Assembly (NCBI RefSeq): GCF_002218195.1
Contig: NZ_CP022336.1
Span: 1,917,001 to 1,981,000 of the forward strand
Origin: Sphingorhabdus sp. SMR4y
GTDB lineage: Bacteria > Pseudomonadota > Alphaproteobacteria > Sphingomonadales > Sphingomonadaceae
Length of the DNA stretch: 64,000 nucleotides
Direction: 5' to 3'
The notes beneath the pieces are model-generated. The model worked only from the letters and a program-made list of their open reading frames with translations, was not told where the DNA came from and did not search any database. Shown in pieces: positions 21,317 through 29,574 of this stretch. Both the position numbers and the translations under genes were made by a program. Each line of letters begins with the position of its first letter. The first letter of the stretch is position 1.

Positions 21317-22375
21317 ATGAAATATGGCGTTTTCCTTCCCAGCGCACGGAATGGCTTCACGATCTCGGAAGCTGCTCCGCTTTATGATCCAACCTTCGAG
21401 CATAATCTGGAAACGACTTTAGAAGCTGAAAAGCAGGGTTTTGATTTCGCACTGTCCATGATGAAGTGGAAAGGCTTTGGCGGTAGCACCGGATATTGGG
21501 ACAGTTGTCTGGAAACTTTCACGCTCGTCGCAGCCATGGCCGCGCGTACGTCAAAAATCCAGCTCATACCCAGCACGACACTGTTGACCACACATCCAGC
21601 GGTTTGCGCCCGCCTGATTGCGACGATCAATGACATCGCCCCGGGCCGATGCGGTTTGAATATCGTGACCGGATGGAATCATATTGAATATGAATCCATG
21701 GGCATCTGGCCTGGCCCGGATTATTACGAACGACGCTACGAATATGCCTCCGAATATATCGAGATCGTGAAACGCCTGTGGACGGAAAGCGATGTATCGC
21801 ACGAAGGCGAATTTTTTAAACTCAATGCCGCGAACGTAAATCCGAAACCCAGCCAGATGCCGACAATTGTCAGCGCTGGCCAGTCTCCAAAGGGCCTGGA
21901 TTTTACTGTAAGCAACGCTGACTACAGCTTTGTGATGACGGGATTGGACAATCTCATCGACTATAGCGCAAATATGCGGGAACGGTCGTCGGCTATTGGC
22001 CGGGATGTTGGCACACTCGCTCTCTATGCTGTAATAACCGGGCGCACCGATGCAGAAGCGCAACGGCTGGCGGAACAAGTTGTCGCCAAGGCTGACAAAA
22101 CCGCGATAGGGAATATTATAGGCAGCGCCGCTCTCGATACCAACAAGGGTGGATCGAGCGAGCATCTTCGGGCGGCCCTCTCCTTGCCTGTTGAACAGGG
22201 CAATATGGCCTTTATGAGCTTTCCGCTTCTGCACGGGACCCATGAAACCATCGCGAGCAAAATAAATGACATTGTTGCGCAAACCGGAGTGCCGGGAATC
22301 ATGTTGAGTTGGCTCGACTTCGTCCCCGGCATTCGAGAGTTTGGCGAAAAAATCGCGCCCAAAGTCAAATATTAG
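21317..22375 (+). CDS. RutA-like FMN-dependent monooxygenase (LLM class)
   Basis: A 352-residue flavin monooxygenase of the bacterial-luciferase superfamily. The whole length follows RutA, the pyrimidine ring-opening oxygenase: KYGVFLPSARNGFTIS at the start, FDFALSMMKWKGFGG, FGG-x8-LETFTL, NIVTGWNHIEYESMGIWPG, and SAGQSPKGLDF. RutA, DszA and HcbA1 work through a flavin-N5-oxide. No rutBCDFG genes are nearby, and the operon mates are a methyltransferase and a small protein, so the substrate is probably not uracil. It ends in a strong terminator and converges with an aldehyde dehydrogenase gene. Confidence 0.85.
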   Translation: MKYGVFLPSARNGFTISEAAPLYDPTFEHNLETTLEAEKQGFDFALSMMKWKGFGGSTGYWDSCLETFTLVAAMAARTSKIQLIPSTTLLTTHPAVCARLIATINDIAPGRCGLNIVTGWNHIEYESMGIWPGPDYYERRYEYASEYIEIVKRLWTESDVSHEGEFFKLNAANVNPKPSQMPTIVSAGQSPKGLDFTVSNADYSFVMTGLDNLIDYSANMRERSSAIGRDVGTLALYAVITGRTDAEAQRLAEQVVAKADKTAIGNIIGSAALDTNKGGSSEHLRAALSLPVEQGNMAFMSFPLLHGTHETIASKINDIVAQTGVPGIMLSWLDFVPGIREFGEKIAPKVKY

Positions 22376-22464
22376 CCAGCGCGGTGCGCCATCAGACTGG
22401 CGCGCCGAGAGGCGGAGCGGCCGGTAAAGACCGGGATTGTCGAGCTATCTGGAGCCGGCAGGGT

Positions 22465-22499
22465 GGAGGAGAAGCCGTCGGCCATCTCCTCCGATTTTT
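22465..22499 (+). terminator. intrinsic terminator after the RutA-like gene
   Basis: An 8 bp stem GGAGGAGA/TCTCCTCC with a 12-base loop is followed by GATTTTTC. It closes the methyltransferase-RutA-like operon before the convergent aldehyde dehydrogenase gene. Confidence 0.75.
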
Positions 22500-22525
22500 C
22501 ACGTTTATTGCAAGCCCTCAGAACA

Positions 22526-23956
22526 TCAGCTCGGCAGACCAGTTACGGATTTCATTTCCATGAAATCCCTCAGGCCATAGACGCCGCCTTCGCGGCCGTT
22601 GCCGGACTGTTTGTAGCCGCCAAAAGGCAGGCCGGGAGCCGGTCCCCAGTTATTGACGATGACCATGCCCGCTTTCAGTTGCGGGGCGACATCAGCGGCC
22701 GCGGCCGGATCACCGGAGATGACTGCGGACAGGCCATATTCCGTATCATTGGCAATCTCGATCGCTTCGTCGAGATCATCATAGCTCATCAGCGTCACCA
22801 CGGGGCCGAAAACCTCTTCCCTGGCAATCCGCATGTCCGGTGTCACGCCGCTGAACAGCGTCGGCTTGACATAATAGCCACGATTGACATTGGAGGGCAG
22901 ATCGGTGCCGCCCGTTTCCAGCGTGGCACCCTCGTCGATTGCAGACTGGATCAGATCCTGGATCTTGCTGTGCTGGGCCTTGTTCACCACCGGCCCCATA
23001 TGCCCGCCCTCGACCGTTGGATCGCCAACCTCCTGACTCTCCACAATATTCTTGACCACCGCAATGGCGTCGTTCGTCTGGTCCTTGTGCACCAGGACGC
23101 GGGTCGGCGCGATGCAGCTTTGTCCGCTATTGACCATTACCCCTGCGATGGTCGGTGGCAGAACTTCCTCCAGCTTGGCACCGGGCAGGACCAGATTGGG
23201 CGATTTGCCGCCCAGTTCCTGATGGACGCGCTTGACCGTGTCGGCAGCGGCTTTCGCCACCAGGATGCCGGCACGGGTCGAGCCGGTGAAGCTGACCATA
23301 TCGACATCGGGATGCGAGGAGATCGCCGCGCCCACGGTCGGGCCGTCCCCCTGCACCAGATTGAATACGCCGGCAGGCACGCCAGCAGCATCCATCACCT
23401 CGGCCAGAATGGCGGCGCTGCCCGGGCATTCTTCGGACGGCTTGAGCACCATTGTATTGCCACCTGCGAGAGCCGGAGCCACTTTCAGGGTGATCTGGTT
23501 CAACGGCCAGTTCCACGGCGTGATCATGCCGACCACGCCAATCGGTTCATAGACAATGCTGTTGGCGCCGACTTTTTCCGAGAACTCGAAATTTTTCAAA
23601 GCTTCCAGCGTGCCCATGAATCCGCCAAGGCCGGCGGGCGCCTGCGCGGCATTGCCGAGACTGACCGGCGCGCCCATTTCGACCGCCAGAGAGGCAGCAA
23701 TATCCGGCATGCGCTTCTTATATTCCGCGATGATCCGCTCGAGTAGCGCGAGCCGCTCCTCGCGCGAGGTCTGGCTGAACGTCTTGAACGCGGCTTTCGC
23801 TGCGGCAACGGCGGCATCAACATCGGCCTTGGTACCAAGAACAATCCTGGTGCCTGGCTCTTCGGTGGCCGGATTGATGACCTGGTGCGGCGTGCCTCCG
23901 ATAGAATCGACCCATTGGCCGTTGATGTAATTCTGTTCGTAACTATCCATGATCAT
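22526..23956 (-). CDS. NAD(P)-dependent aldehyde dehydrogenase
   Basis: A 476-residue member of the ALDH superfamily that oxidises aldehydes to acids. The general base Glu lies in HQELGGKSPNLVL, the nucleophile Cys in NSGQSCIAPTRVLV, the cofactor segment is PWNWPLNQ and FTGSTRAG, and EEVFGPV is near the C-terminus. All catalytic residues are present. Family resemblance is to broad-range or aromatic-aldehyde enzymes. It faces the RutA-like gene (convergent), so it could take part in the same catabolic route, but it is a separate transcript and the link is only positional. Confidence 0.9.
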   Translation of the reverse strand: MIMDSYEQNYINGQWVDSIGGTPHQVINPATEEPGTRIVLGTKADVDAAVAAAKAAFKTFSQTSREERLALLERIIAEYKKRMPDIAASLAVEMGAPVSLGNAAQAPAGLGGFMGTLEALKNFEFSEKVGANSIVYEPIGVVGMITPWNWPLNQITLKVAPALAGGNTMVLKPSEECPGSAAILAEVMDAAGVPAGVFNLVQGDGPTVGAAISSHPDVDMVSFTGSTRAGILVAKAAADTVKRVHQELGGKSPNLVLPGAKLEEVLPPTIAGVMVNSGQSCIAPTRVLVHKDQTNDAIAVVKNIVESQEVGDPTVEGGHMGPVVNKAQHSKIQDLIQSAIDEGATLETGGTDLPSNVNRGYYVKPTLFSGVTPDMRIAREEVFGPVVTLMSYDDLDEAIEIANDTEYGLSAVISGDPAAAADVAPQLKAGMVIVNNWGPAPGLPFGGYKQSGNGREGGVYGLRDFMEMKSVTGLPS

Positions 23957-24039
23957 CTCTCCGTGGCGAAACTTTTACGCTGTGCGCGATCATGCCCTGA
24001 TTCGCCGCGTTATGCCACTAGTAACAGGGCCAGGCCGGC

Positions 24040-25071
24040 CTATCGCTTCGGCAGCAACAGACTGGAATCGCCATAGCTGTAGAAGCGATAGCCTTCAGCC
24101 ACGGCATGCGCGTAGACCTCTTGCATCGTCTCCAGCCCCATCAGCGCGCTGACCAGCATGAACAGGGTCGATTTCGGCAGATGGAAATTGGTCATCAGGC
24201 CGTCGATCGCGCGGAACCTGTAACCCGGCGTGATGAAAATGTCTGTATCGCCTTCGAAAGGACGGATGATCCCGTCCTCACCCGTCGCGCTTTCCAGCAG
24301 GCGCAGACTGGTGGTGCCGACCGCAATCACCCGGCCACCGGCCTCCCGCGCCGCATTGAGCCGGTCGGCTGTGGCGGCATCGATCCGCCCCCACTCGCTG
24401 TGCATCTGATGATCGTCGGTTTCGTCGACCTTGACCGGCAGAAATGTTCCGGCCCCGACATGCAGGGTCAAGGTTTCGCTACCCACGCCCGCAGCAGCCA
24501 GCCCGGCCAGCAATCCATCGGTAAAATGCAGCGCCGCCGTCGGGGCGGCAACCGCCCCCTTCTCTCTAGCAAACATGGTCTGGTAATCGTCGGCATCGCG
24601 CGCGTCGATCGCCCGCTTGCTGGCGATATAGGGCGGCAATGGCATGGTGCCAGCGCGCTCGAGCATCAGCTCGACCGGCTCGTTGCCAAGAAAATGCAGG
24701 ATGAAGCTGCCGTCGTCCAGCTTGGCTTCCGCTTCCGCCGTGACATCGGATCCGAAATCCACGACCTCGCCGACACGCAGCCGCTTGGCGTTGCGGATGA
24801 AGGCCTGCCAGCGACGCAGATCGACCCGCTTGTGCAGCGTCGCACCGATTTTTGCTTCGCCGCGCCTGCCTTGCAGTTGCGCAGGGATTACCTTGGTATC
24901 GTTGAACACCAATATATCGTTCGGACCCAGCAGTTGCGGCAGATCGCTGACGATATGGTCGGAAATCCGGTCGCCCTCGACCTGCAGCATTCTTGCGCTG
25001 TCGCGCGGGACCGCCGGCCGCAGCGCGATAAGCTCCTGCGGCAGCGCAAAGTCGAACAGATCAACGCGCAT
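24040..25071 (-). CDS. queA: S-adenosylmethionine:tRNA ribosyltransferase-isomerase
   Basis: A 343-residue enzyme that transfers the ribosyl part of SAM to preQ1 in tRNA, making epoxyqueuosine. Typical signatures are [14 protein letters not shown] at the start, [14 protein letters not shown], the [14 protein letters not shown] segment, DHQMHSEW, and [18 protein letters not shown] near the end. Length is normal for QueA. It lies 8 nt downstream of the cyclophilin gene on the same strand, so the two are probably cotranscribed. Confidence 0.95.
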   Translation of the reverse strand: MRVDLFDFALPQELIALRPAVPRDSARMLQVEGDRISDHIVSDLPQLLGPNDILVFNDTKVIPAQLQGRRGEAKIGATLHKRVDLRRWQAFIRNAKRLRVGEVVDFGSDVTAEAEAKLDDGSFILHFLGNEPVELMLERAGTMPLPPYIASKRAIDARDADDYQTMFAREKGAVAAPTAALHFTDGLLAGLAAAGVGSETLTLHVGAGTFLPVKVDETDDHQMHSEWGRIDAATADRLNAAREAGGRVIAVGTTSLRLLESATGEDGIIRPFEGDTDIFITPGYRFRAIDGLMTNFHLPKSTLFMLVSALMGLETMQEVYAHAVAEGYRFYSYGDSSLLLPKR

Positions 25072-25079
25072 GTGCTGGA

Positions 25080-25730
25080 CTAGGGGTTGATCGGTGCGTT
25101 CAGGTCATCGACCGAAAACGGCTTTTCGGTCCCGTTGTCGAGAGCGCTCGGCAAGACCGGCGGCTTGTTGTCCGCAGCGATCGAAGCCTGCAGGATCCGG
25201 CTCGGATTGGCGGGCGGTTCACCCCGTTCGATGGCATCCACATATTCCATCCCGGCAGTCACGCGGCCAAAGACGGTGTAATTTCTATCGAGCGAGAAGC
25301 GCGGGTAGAAGACGATGAAAAACTGGCTGTTGGCGCTATCTTCGCTTTGCGCGCGCGCCATCGAGACCACGCCCCGTACATGCGGAAACTGGCTGAACTC
25401 GGCCTTCAGGTCGGGCAGCTCGGAACCACCGGTGCCGGTACCGGTGGGATCGCCGGTCTGGGCCATGAATCCTTCGATCACCCGATGAAAAATAATACCG
25501 TCGTAAAAGCCCTGACGCGTCAGGGTCTTGATCCGCTCGACATGATTGGGCGCCATGTCCGGAAACAGCTTGATCGTCACCCGCCCTCCCGTCGACAGGT
25601 CGAGGTGCAGAATATTCTCTGCGGCAGGAACAGACGCCGGCGCCGGAGTCTGCCCGGACACTTCCTGCGCTTGAGCGGGGAACGAAGCCAGGAAAAGAAC
25701 GGAGATGGTCAATAAAAATTTGCGCAGCAT
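25080..25730 (-). CDS. periplasmic cyclophilin-type peptidyl-prolyl isomerase
   Basis: A 216-residue protein with a signal peptide ([16 protein letters not shown]) and a cyclophilin domain. The domain has [22 protein letters not shown] (read here by its ends [11 protein letters not shown] and GDPTGTG), [16 protein letters not shown] and [15 protein letters not shown]. It catalyses prolyl isomerisation in the periplasm. A short C-terminal tail ([11 protein letters not shown]) follows the domain. The gene lies upstream of queA by 8 nt, a pairing seen in related genomes. Confidence 0.92.
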   Translation of the reverse strand: MLRKFLLTISVLFLASFPAQAQEVSGQTPAPASVPAAENILHLDLSTGGRVTIKLFPDMAPNHVERIKTLTRQGFYDGIIFHRVIEGFMAQTGDPTGTGTGGSELPDLKAEFSQFPHVRGVVSMARAQSEDSANSQFFIVFYPRFSLDRNYTVFGRVTAGMEYVDAIERGEPPANPSRILQASIAADNKPPVLPSALDNGTEKPFSVDDLNAPINP

Positions 25731-25816
25731 GGCATACTCGATTTGGTATTGCGGGATGGGAAAGCAAACAGCCTTTGGACGATTCTACCTTTCACTGCAA
25801 TGAATTGCTGTGAAGC

Positions 25817-26320
25817 CTATTGATCACCCTTCAGGCCGATCTTTTCCACCCTGGCGGTGATTTCATCGGCCACAAGCGGTGTCACGAACTTGTGTATCTC
25901 GCCGCCGAACATGGCGATTTCCTTGACCAGACGCGAGGCGATCGGTTGCAGCGAGACATCGGCCATCAGGAATACGGTCTCGATATCACCGTTCAATTGC
26001 TGGTTCATGCCCGCCATCTGATATTCATATTCGAAATCGGCGACGGCGCGCAGACCGCGTACAATCACGCTGGCGCCCTGTTTTTCTGCAAATTTCATCA
26101 GCAGCATGTTGAAACCGACAACCTCGACGCCATCTCCCAGTTCGGCGGTTTCCCTGCGCACCATGTCGAGCCGTTCCTCATCGGAGAACATCGGTGATTT
26201 GGAAGGATTGGTGGTGACACCGATCACCAGCTTGTCGACCAGGCGCATGCCGCGCTTGATGATATCCATATGGCCCAATGTAATCGGGTCAAAAGTCCCC
26301 GGATAAACGCCAATTCTCAT
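25817..26320 (-). CDS. coaD: phosphopantetheine adenylyltransferase
   Basis: A 167-residue nucleotidyltransferase that makes dephospho-CoA from 4'-phosphopantetheine and ATP. The (T/H)xGH motif is in YPGTFDPITLGHMDII near the N-terminus, RGLRAVADFEYE is the phosphopantetheine-binding segment, and the second nucleotide motif is near IASRLVKEIA. The ATG at 26320 matches the family start; a longer frame upstream is unlike it. PanB, an earlier enzyme of CoA synthesis, is at 42093-42965 but not linked. Confidence 0.95.
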   Translation of the reverse strand: MRIGVYPGTFDPITLGHMDIIKRGMRLVDKLVIGVTTNPSKSPMFSDEERLDMVRRETAELGDGVEVVGFNMLLMKFAEKQGASVIVRGLRAVADFEYEYQMAGMNQQLNGDIETVFLMADVSLQPIASRLVKEIAMFGGEIHKFVTPLVADEITARVEKIGLKGDQ

Positions 26321-26336
26321 GTCCCGTCCTTCCCGC

Positions 26337-27239
26337 CTAGCGGTCCCTGGTGATTGTATATTCGGCAATTGCGCGAAGCAGGTTTGCTTCCTCGCCATAG
26401 CCGTTCAAATGCGATTTGGCCTGATCCACCAGCATCTGGGCCTGTTCTCTGGCCCGCTCCAGTCCCATCAGGCTGAGAAAGGTTTCCTTGCCGGCCTCTG
26501 CGTCTTTGTGGAGCGCCTTGCCGGCCTTGTCCTCGTCACCCTCGACATCCAGGATGTCGTCGGCAATCTGGAAGGCGAGACCCAGATCATGGGCATAGCC
26601 GCGCAGGCTGGTCCGTCCTTCAATGGCCACCCGACCGAGAATCGCGCCGATCTCCACACAGGCACCGATCAGCGCCCCGGTTTTCAGTTGCTGCAAGCGA
26701 GTCACAGTCGGCAGATCGAAAGTCGACTTTTCCGCCACCAGATCCATCATCTGGCCGCCCGCCATGCCAGCCGGTCCGGCGGCTTTGGCGAGACAGGCGG
26801 TCATCTCTGCCCGAACGAAGGGATCATGATGGGTGCGCTCATCAGCCAGCAAACCGAAGGCCAGCGCGTGCAGGGCATCGCCGGCAAGAACCGCGGCGGC
26901 TTCGCCAAAGGCAATATGGGTGGTCGGCTTGCCCCGGCGCAGATCATCATCATCCATACAGGGCAGATCATCGTGGATCAGCGAATAGACGTGAAGGGCC
27001 TCGACCCCGGTCGCAGCACGGATCGCGCAACTTTCATCGACGTTGAACAATCGCGCGGTCGCCATTACCAGCAGCGGACGCAGCCGTTTCCCGCCTCCGA
27101 TCGCGGCATGGCGCATGGCCTCGTACAAGCTGCGACGGGCATCGTCAGGCACCTGCAAAAGCATATCGAACTGCCGGTCGATAGCGGTAGCAACCCGCCC
27201 CATTTCCCGTAACAGATCCGAATTATTATTGGCCGCCAC
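26337..27239 (-). CDS. ispA: farnesyl diphosphate synthase / short-chain polyprenyl synthetase
   Basis: A 300-residue prenyltransferase that condenses IPP with DMAPP/GPP. The first aspartate-rich motif is in LIHDDLPCMDDDDLRRG and the second in AFQIADDILDVEGD, both complete. GGKRLRP precedes the first motif. I prefer the GTG at 27239, which follows the xseB stop and gives the usual 300 residues; an ATG at 27284 would overlap xseB by 41 nt and add 15 residues. It lies directly after xseB, the common alphaproteobacterial order xseB-ispA. Confidence 0.9.
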   Translation of the reverse strand: MAANNNSDLLREMGRVATAIDRQFDMLLQVPDDARRSLYEAMRHAAIGGGKRLRPLLVMATARLFNVDESCAIRAATGVEALHVYSLIHDDLPCMDDDDLRRGKPTTHIAFGEAAAVLAGDALHALAFGLLADERTHHDPFVRAEMTACLAKAAGPAGMAGGQMMDLVAEKSTFDLPTVTRLQQLKTGALIGACVEIGAILGRVAIEGRTSLRGYAHDLGLAFQIADDILDVEGDEDKAGKALHKDAEAGKETFLSLMGLERAREQAQMLVDQAKSHLNGYGEEANLLRAIAEYTITRDR

Positions 27240-27243
27240 CGGC

Positions 27244-27492
27244 TCAGTCCGCGTCAAAAGGGGCAGTAGCTTGCGGTTTGCCATCGCGGTCGAGGGTGAT
27301 TTTCTCGATCTTGGCCTGCGCCGCTTCCAGCCGTTGCTGGCACAGTCCGCGCAGTTTCTCGCCTTCGCTATAGAGCGCAATCGACTGGTCGAGCGGCACA
27401 TCGCCGCTTTCCAGTTTGCGGACAATATCTTCGAGCCGCTTCAGCGCATCCTCGAAATTCAGGGCGGAAAGATCTTCGTTGGTTTCGCTCAT
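27244..27492 (-). CDS. xseB: exodeoxyribonuclease VII small subunit
   Basis: An 82-residue helical protein, the small subunit of exonuclease VII. The core LNFEDALKRLEDIVRKLESG, then LDQSIALYSEGEKLRGLCQQ, is diagnostic for XseB. The large subunit gene (xseA) is not in this window, which is usual. It is followed within 5 nt by ispA. Confidence 0.93.
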   Translation of the reverse strand: MSETNEDLSALNFEDALKRLEDIVRKLESGDVPLDQSIALYSEGEKLRGLCQQRLEAAQAKIEKITLDRDGKPQATAPFDAD

Positions 27493-27593
27493 GGCGCAAT
27501 TCAATGACGGCGCTTTGGTCCGCGGTCAAGGGCTTGGGCTTCACTATCGACCACTTCCGGTGTAGCCCTTGAAGAAAAGCCGGGAGGAAAAGC

Positions 27594-28253
27594 ATGTTCA
27601 TCGGTCATTTTGCGCCCGCGATGGTCGCAGCAACCCACCCCAAAGCGCCGGGGCTGGGCAGCCTGTTCGTCGCCGGACAACTGGTCGATTTCGGCTTTTT
27701 CGGCCTTGCGCTGGCCGGTATCGAAAATTTCCGGATCACGCCCGGGATCACAGAGATGGTGCCGCTTGATCTCTATGACATGCCCTATACCCACAGCCTT
27801 TTGGGCAGCGCCGTCTGGGCGGCCGGCTTTGCGCTGCTGATCTGGCTGTTCACCCGCAACCGGACGGGTGCGCTGATCGGCGGAACCGTGGTGCTATCGC
27901 ACTGGTTTCTTGACCTTCTGGTGCACGCGCCGGATCTGACACTGGCCGGATCGCCGCCAAAAATGGGCTTGAGACTCTGGGACCATCCGATGATCGAGAT
28001 GCCGCTGGAACTGGCAATGACCTTCGGGGCGTTGGCCTTTTTCGTTGCGCGCACGCGATCAATAGCGCCAAGCGCCCGGTTTGCCTTAGTGCTTTTGGCC
28101 ATATTGCTGGCCGTTTTTCAGGCTGTTAACTGGTTTGCACCAGAACCCGAGACGGCCGACGCGAATATGATGATAACCGCGCTTATCGCCTTTGCGGTCC
28201 TATCTGCCGTCGCATGGCTTGTCGGCAAGACGCGGGCGTTGAAACAGGCCTGA
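27594..28253 (+). CDS. multispanning membrane protein, metal-dependent hydrolase-like
   Basis: A 219-residue integral membrane protein with about five hydrophobic spans. His and Asp residues typical of YdjM/DUF4184-like membrane hydrolases are seen: MFIGHFAPAM at the N-terminus, MPYTHSLLGSAVWA, and VVLSHWFLDLLVHAPDL. These give an H...H...HxxxD pattern. Function is unknown; the family has been called a membrane-bound metal-dependent hydrolase by similarity. A second protein of similar type is at 44377-44928. Confidence 0.7.
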   Translation: MFIGHFAPAMVAATHPKAPGLGSLFVAGQLVDFGFFGLALAGIENFRITPGITEMVPLDLYDMPYTHSLLGSAVWAAGFALLIWLFTRNRTGALIGGTVVLSHWFLDLLVHAPDLTLAGSPPKMGLRLWDHPMIEMPLELAMTFGALAFFVARTRSIAPSARFALVLLAILLAVFQAVNWFAPEPETADANMMITALIAFAVLSAVAWLVGKTRALKQA

Positions 28254-28288
28254 TCCACAAGGTGCAAAGACAGAAAGCAGAAAAAGAC

Positions 28289-28696
28289 ATGACCCAATTT
28301 ATCGCCGCCTATTTCATTGCCGCCATCATTTTCGGGATTCTCGATTTCCTCTGGCTGAGCAACATGACCCAGACCCTGTACCGGCCGGTCATCGGCGAGA
28401 TCATGGCCGACGAGTTCCGCAAGGCGCCGGCAATGATATTCTATGCGATCTATCTGTTCGGCATCGTCTGGTTCGGGATCAAGCCGGCGCTGGCCAGCGG
28501 CCAGTGGACCACCGCCCTGCTCAACGGCGCGCTGTTCGGCGGGATCGCTTATGCGACCTATGACCTGACCAGCCAGGCCGTGCTCAAGGTCTGGTCGACC
28601 AAGATCAGCCTGTACGACATCGCCTGGGGCACCTTTGCCACAGGCGTTACCGCAGCGCTGACCGCCTTTCTGGTGCTGAAATTCGTAAAGGCCTGA
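28289..28696 (+). CDS. DUF2177 membrane protein
   Basis: A 135-residue membrane protein with four predicted spans. The family signatures are FGILDFLWLSNM near the N-terminus, PAMIFYAIYLFGI and GALFGGIAYATYDLTSQAVLK. The ATG at 28289 gives the normal family start. The function of DUF2177 is unknown. It is 35 nt downstream of the preceding membrane protein gene and probably cotranscribed. Confidence 0.82.
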   Translation: MTQFIAAYFIAAIIFGILDFLWLSNMTQTLYRPVIGEIMADEFRKAPAMIFYAIYLFGIVWFGIKPALASGQWTTALLNGALFGGIAYATYDLTSQAVLKVWSTKISLYDIAWGTFATGVTAALTAFLVLKFVKA

Positions 28697-28708
28697 CGCG
28701 CCCGGTCG

Positions 28709-28888
28709 TCAGCGCCTGGACTTGGTCGCAAGCTGCTCCATCCGGTACGGCAGCAGGGATAATATCTCCCGCTGCCGACAGGATGAAGCGGAGCCCCATT
28801 CGCCGATTTCGGCCAGGCTGCGCCCGCAGCCCACACACAACCCGCTGGGACGGTCGATGGTACAAATATCGTTGCAGGGTGATTTCAC
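28709..28888 (-). CDS. DUF1289 cysteine-rich small protein
   Basis: A 59-residue protein that starts with GTG. It has the DUF1289 pattern: SPCNDICTIDRPSGLCVGCG with cysteines at about 5, 9, 18 and 21, followed by RSLAEIGEWGS. These cysteines probably bind a metal or Fe-S cluster. The start overlaps the stop of the upstream DsbA-family gene by 4 nt (GTGA), so it is translationally coupled to it. It converges with the DUF2177 gene. Function unknown. Confidence 0.85.
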   Translation of the reverse strand: MKSPCNDICTIDRPSGLCVGCGRSLAEIGEWGSASSCRQREILSLLPYRMEQLATKSRR

Positions 28889-29484
28889 GCGGATAGCTGT
28901 TCGTCGATCTGGCCCAGCCGTTCCTTGCCAAAATACATCTCGCCATCGATAAACATGGTCGGGATCCCAAAGGCCCCGCGCTCCACCGCATTTTCCGTAT
29001 TGTCGATCAACGCCTGTTTGACCTCCGGGTCCTGGGTCTGGGCGAGAAGATCGGCCGCATCAAAACCGCCGTCCTGCAAGATTCTGCCCAGCGTTTCACC
29101 GTCGGTCACGTCGAGGCCTTCTTCCCAGATTGGCGGCAACAGCATTTCAATGAACGCCACCCGCCTGTCCGGTTCCAGCGCCACCAGCATCCGCTGCAGC
29201 GTGATCGTGTTGAACGGGAATTTCGGGTTCATCCTGAATTTGCTCAGCCCATGCTTCTGGATAAACCGGTTCATCTCCAGCATCGCATAGTCATTCTTGC
29301 CCTTCACTTCCGCATCGCGGATAAACGGCGGCGCGTTGCCGGTCAGCTTGTGCATGCCGCCGAGAAAGGCCGGGGTAATAGTGATCGTCGCGCCATGCTT
29401 TTCGGCCAGCACCTTGAGCGGTTGCCAGATAAGATAGGCGTTGGGGCTGACGAAATCGAAAATCAGCTCGATGGTCTTGGACAT
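28885..29484 (-). CDS. DsbA-family oxidoreductase / 2-hydroxychromene-2-carboxylate isomerase-like
   Basis: A 199-residue thioredoxin-fold protein. The start IELIFDFVSPNAYL has Ser in place of the CxxC cysteines, as in the HCCA isomerase and kappa-GST branch, and the C-terminal cis-Pro segment GAFGIPTMFIDGEMYFGKERL fits the family. It would use glutathione rather than a redox disulfide. AAGGAG lies 5 nt before the ATG at 29484. HCCA isomerase acts in naphthalene breakdown, but no other such genes are near, so the substrate is open. The coupled DUF1289 gene follows. Confidence 0.85.
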   Translation of the reverse strand: MSKTIELIFDFVSPNAYLIWQPLKVLAEKHGATITITPAFLGGMHKLTGNAPPFIRDAEVKGKNDYAMLEMNRFIQKHGLSKFRMNPKFPFNTITLQRMLVALEPDRRVAFIEMLLPPIWEEGLDVTDGETLGRILQDGGFDAADLLAQTQDPEVKQALIDNTENAVERGAFGIPTMFIDGEMYFGKERLGQIDEQLSA

Positions 29485-29574
29485 AGGTTGCTCCTTCGAA
29501 CCTATCCTTAAAGCAGCACAGCGAAACATCAATTCCCTCTAGGCGAAATTGCCCCGCCTCGTTAAAGGGTCTGC

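Noticed and set aside
22526-23956. Aldehyde dehydrogenase as part of the RutA-like operon
   Set aside because: It is on the opposite strand with a strong terminator between; a shared role is possible but not supported.
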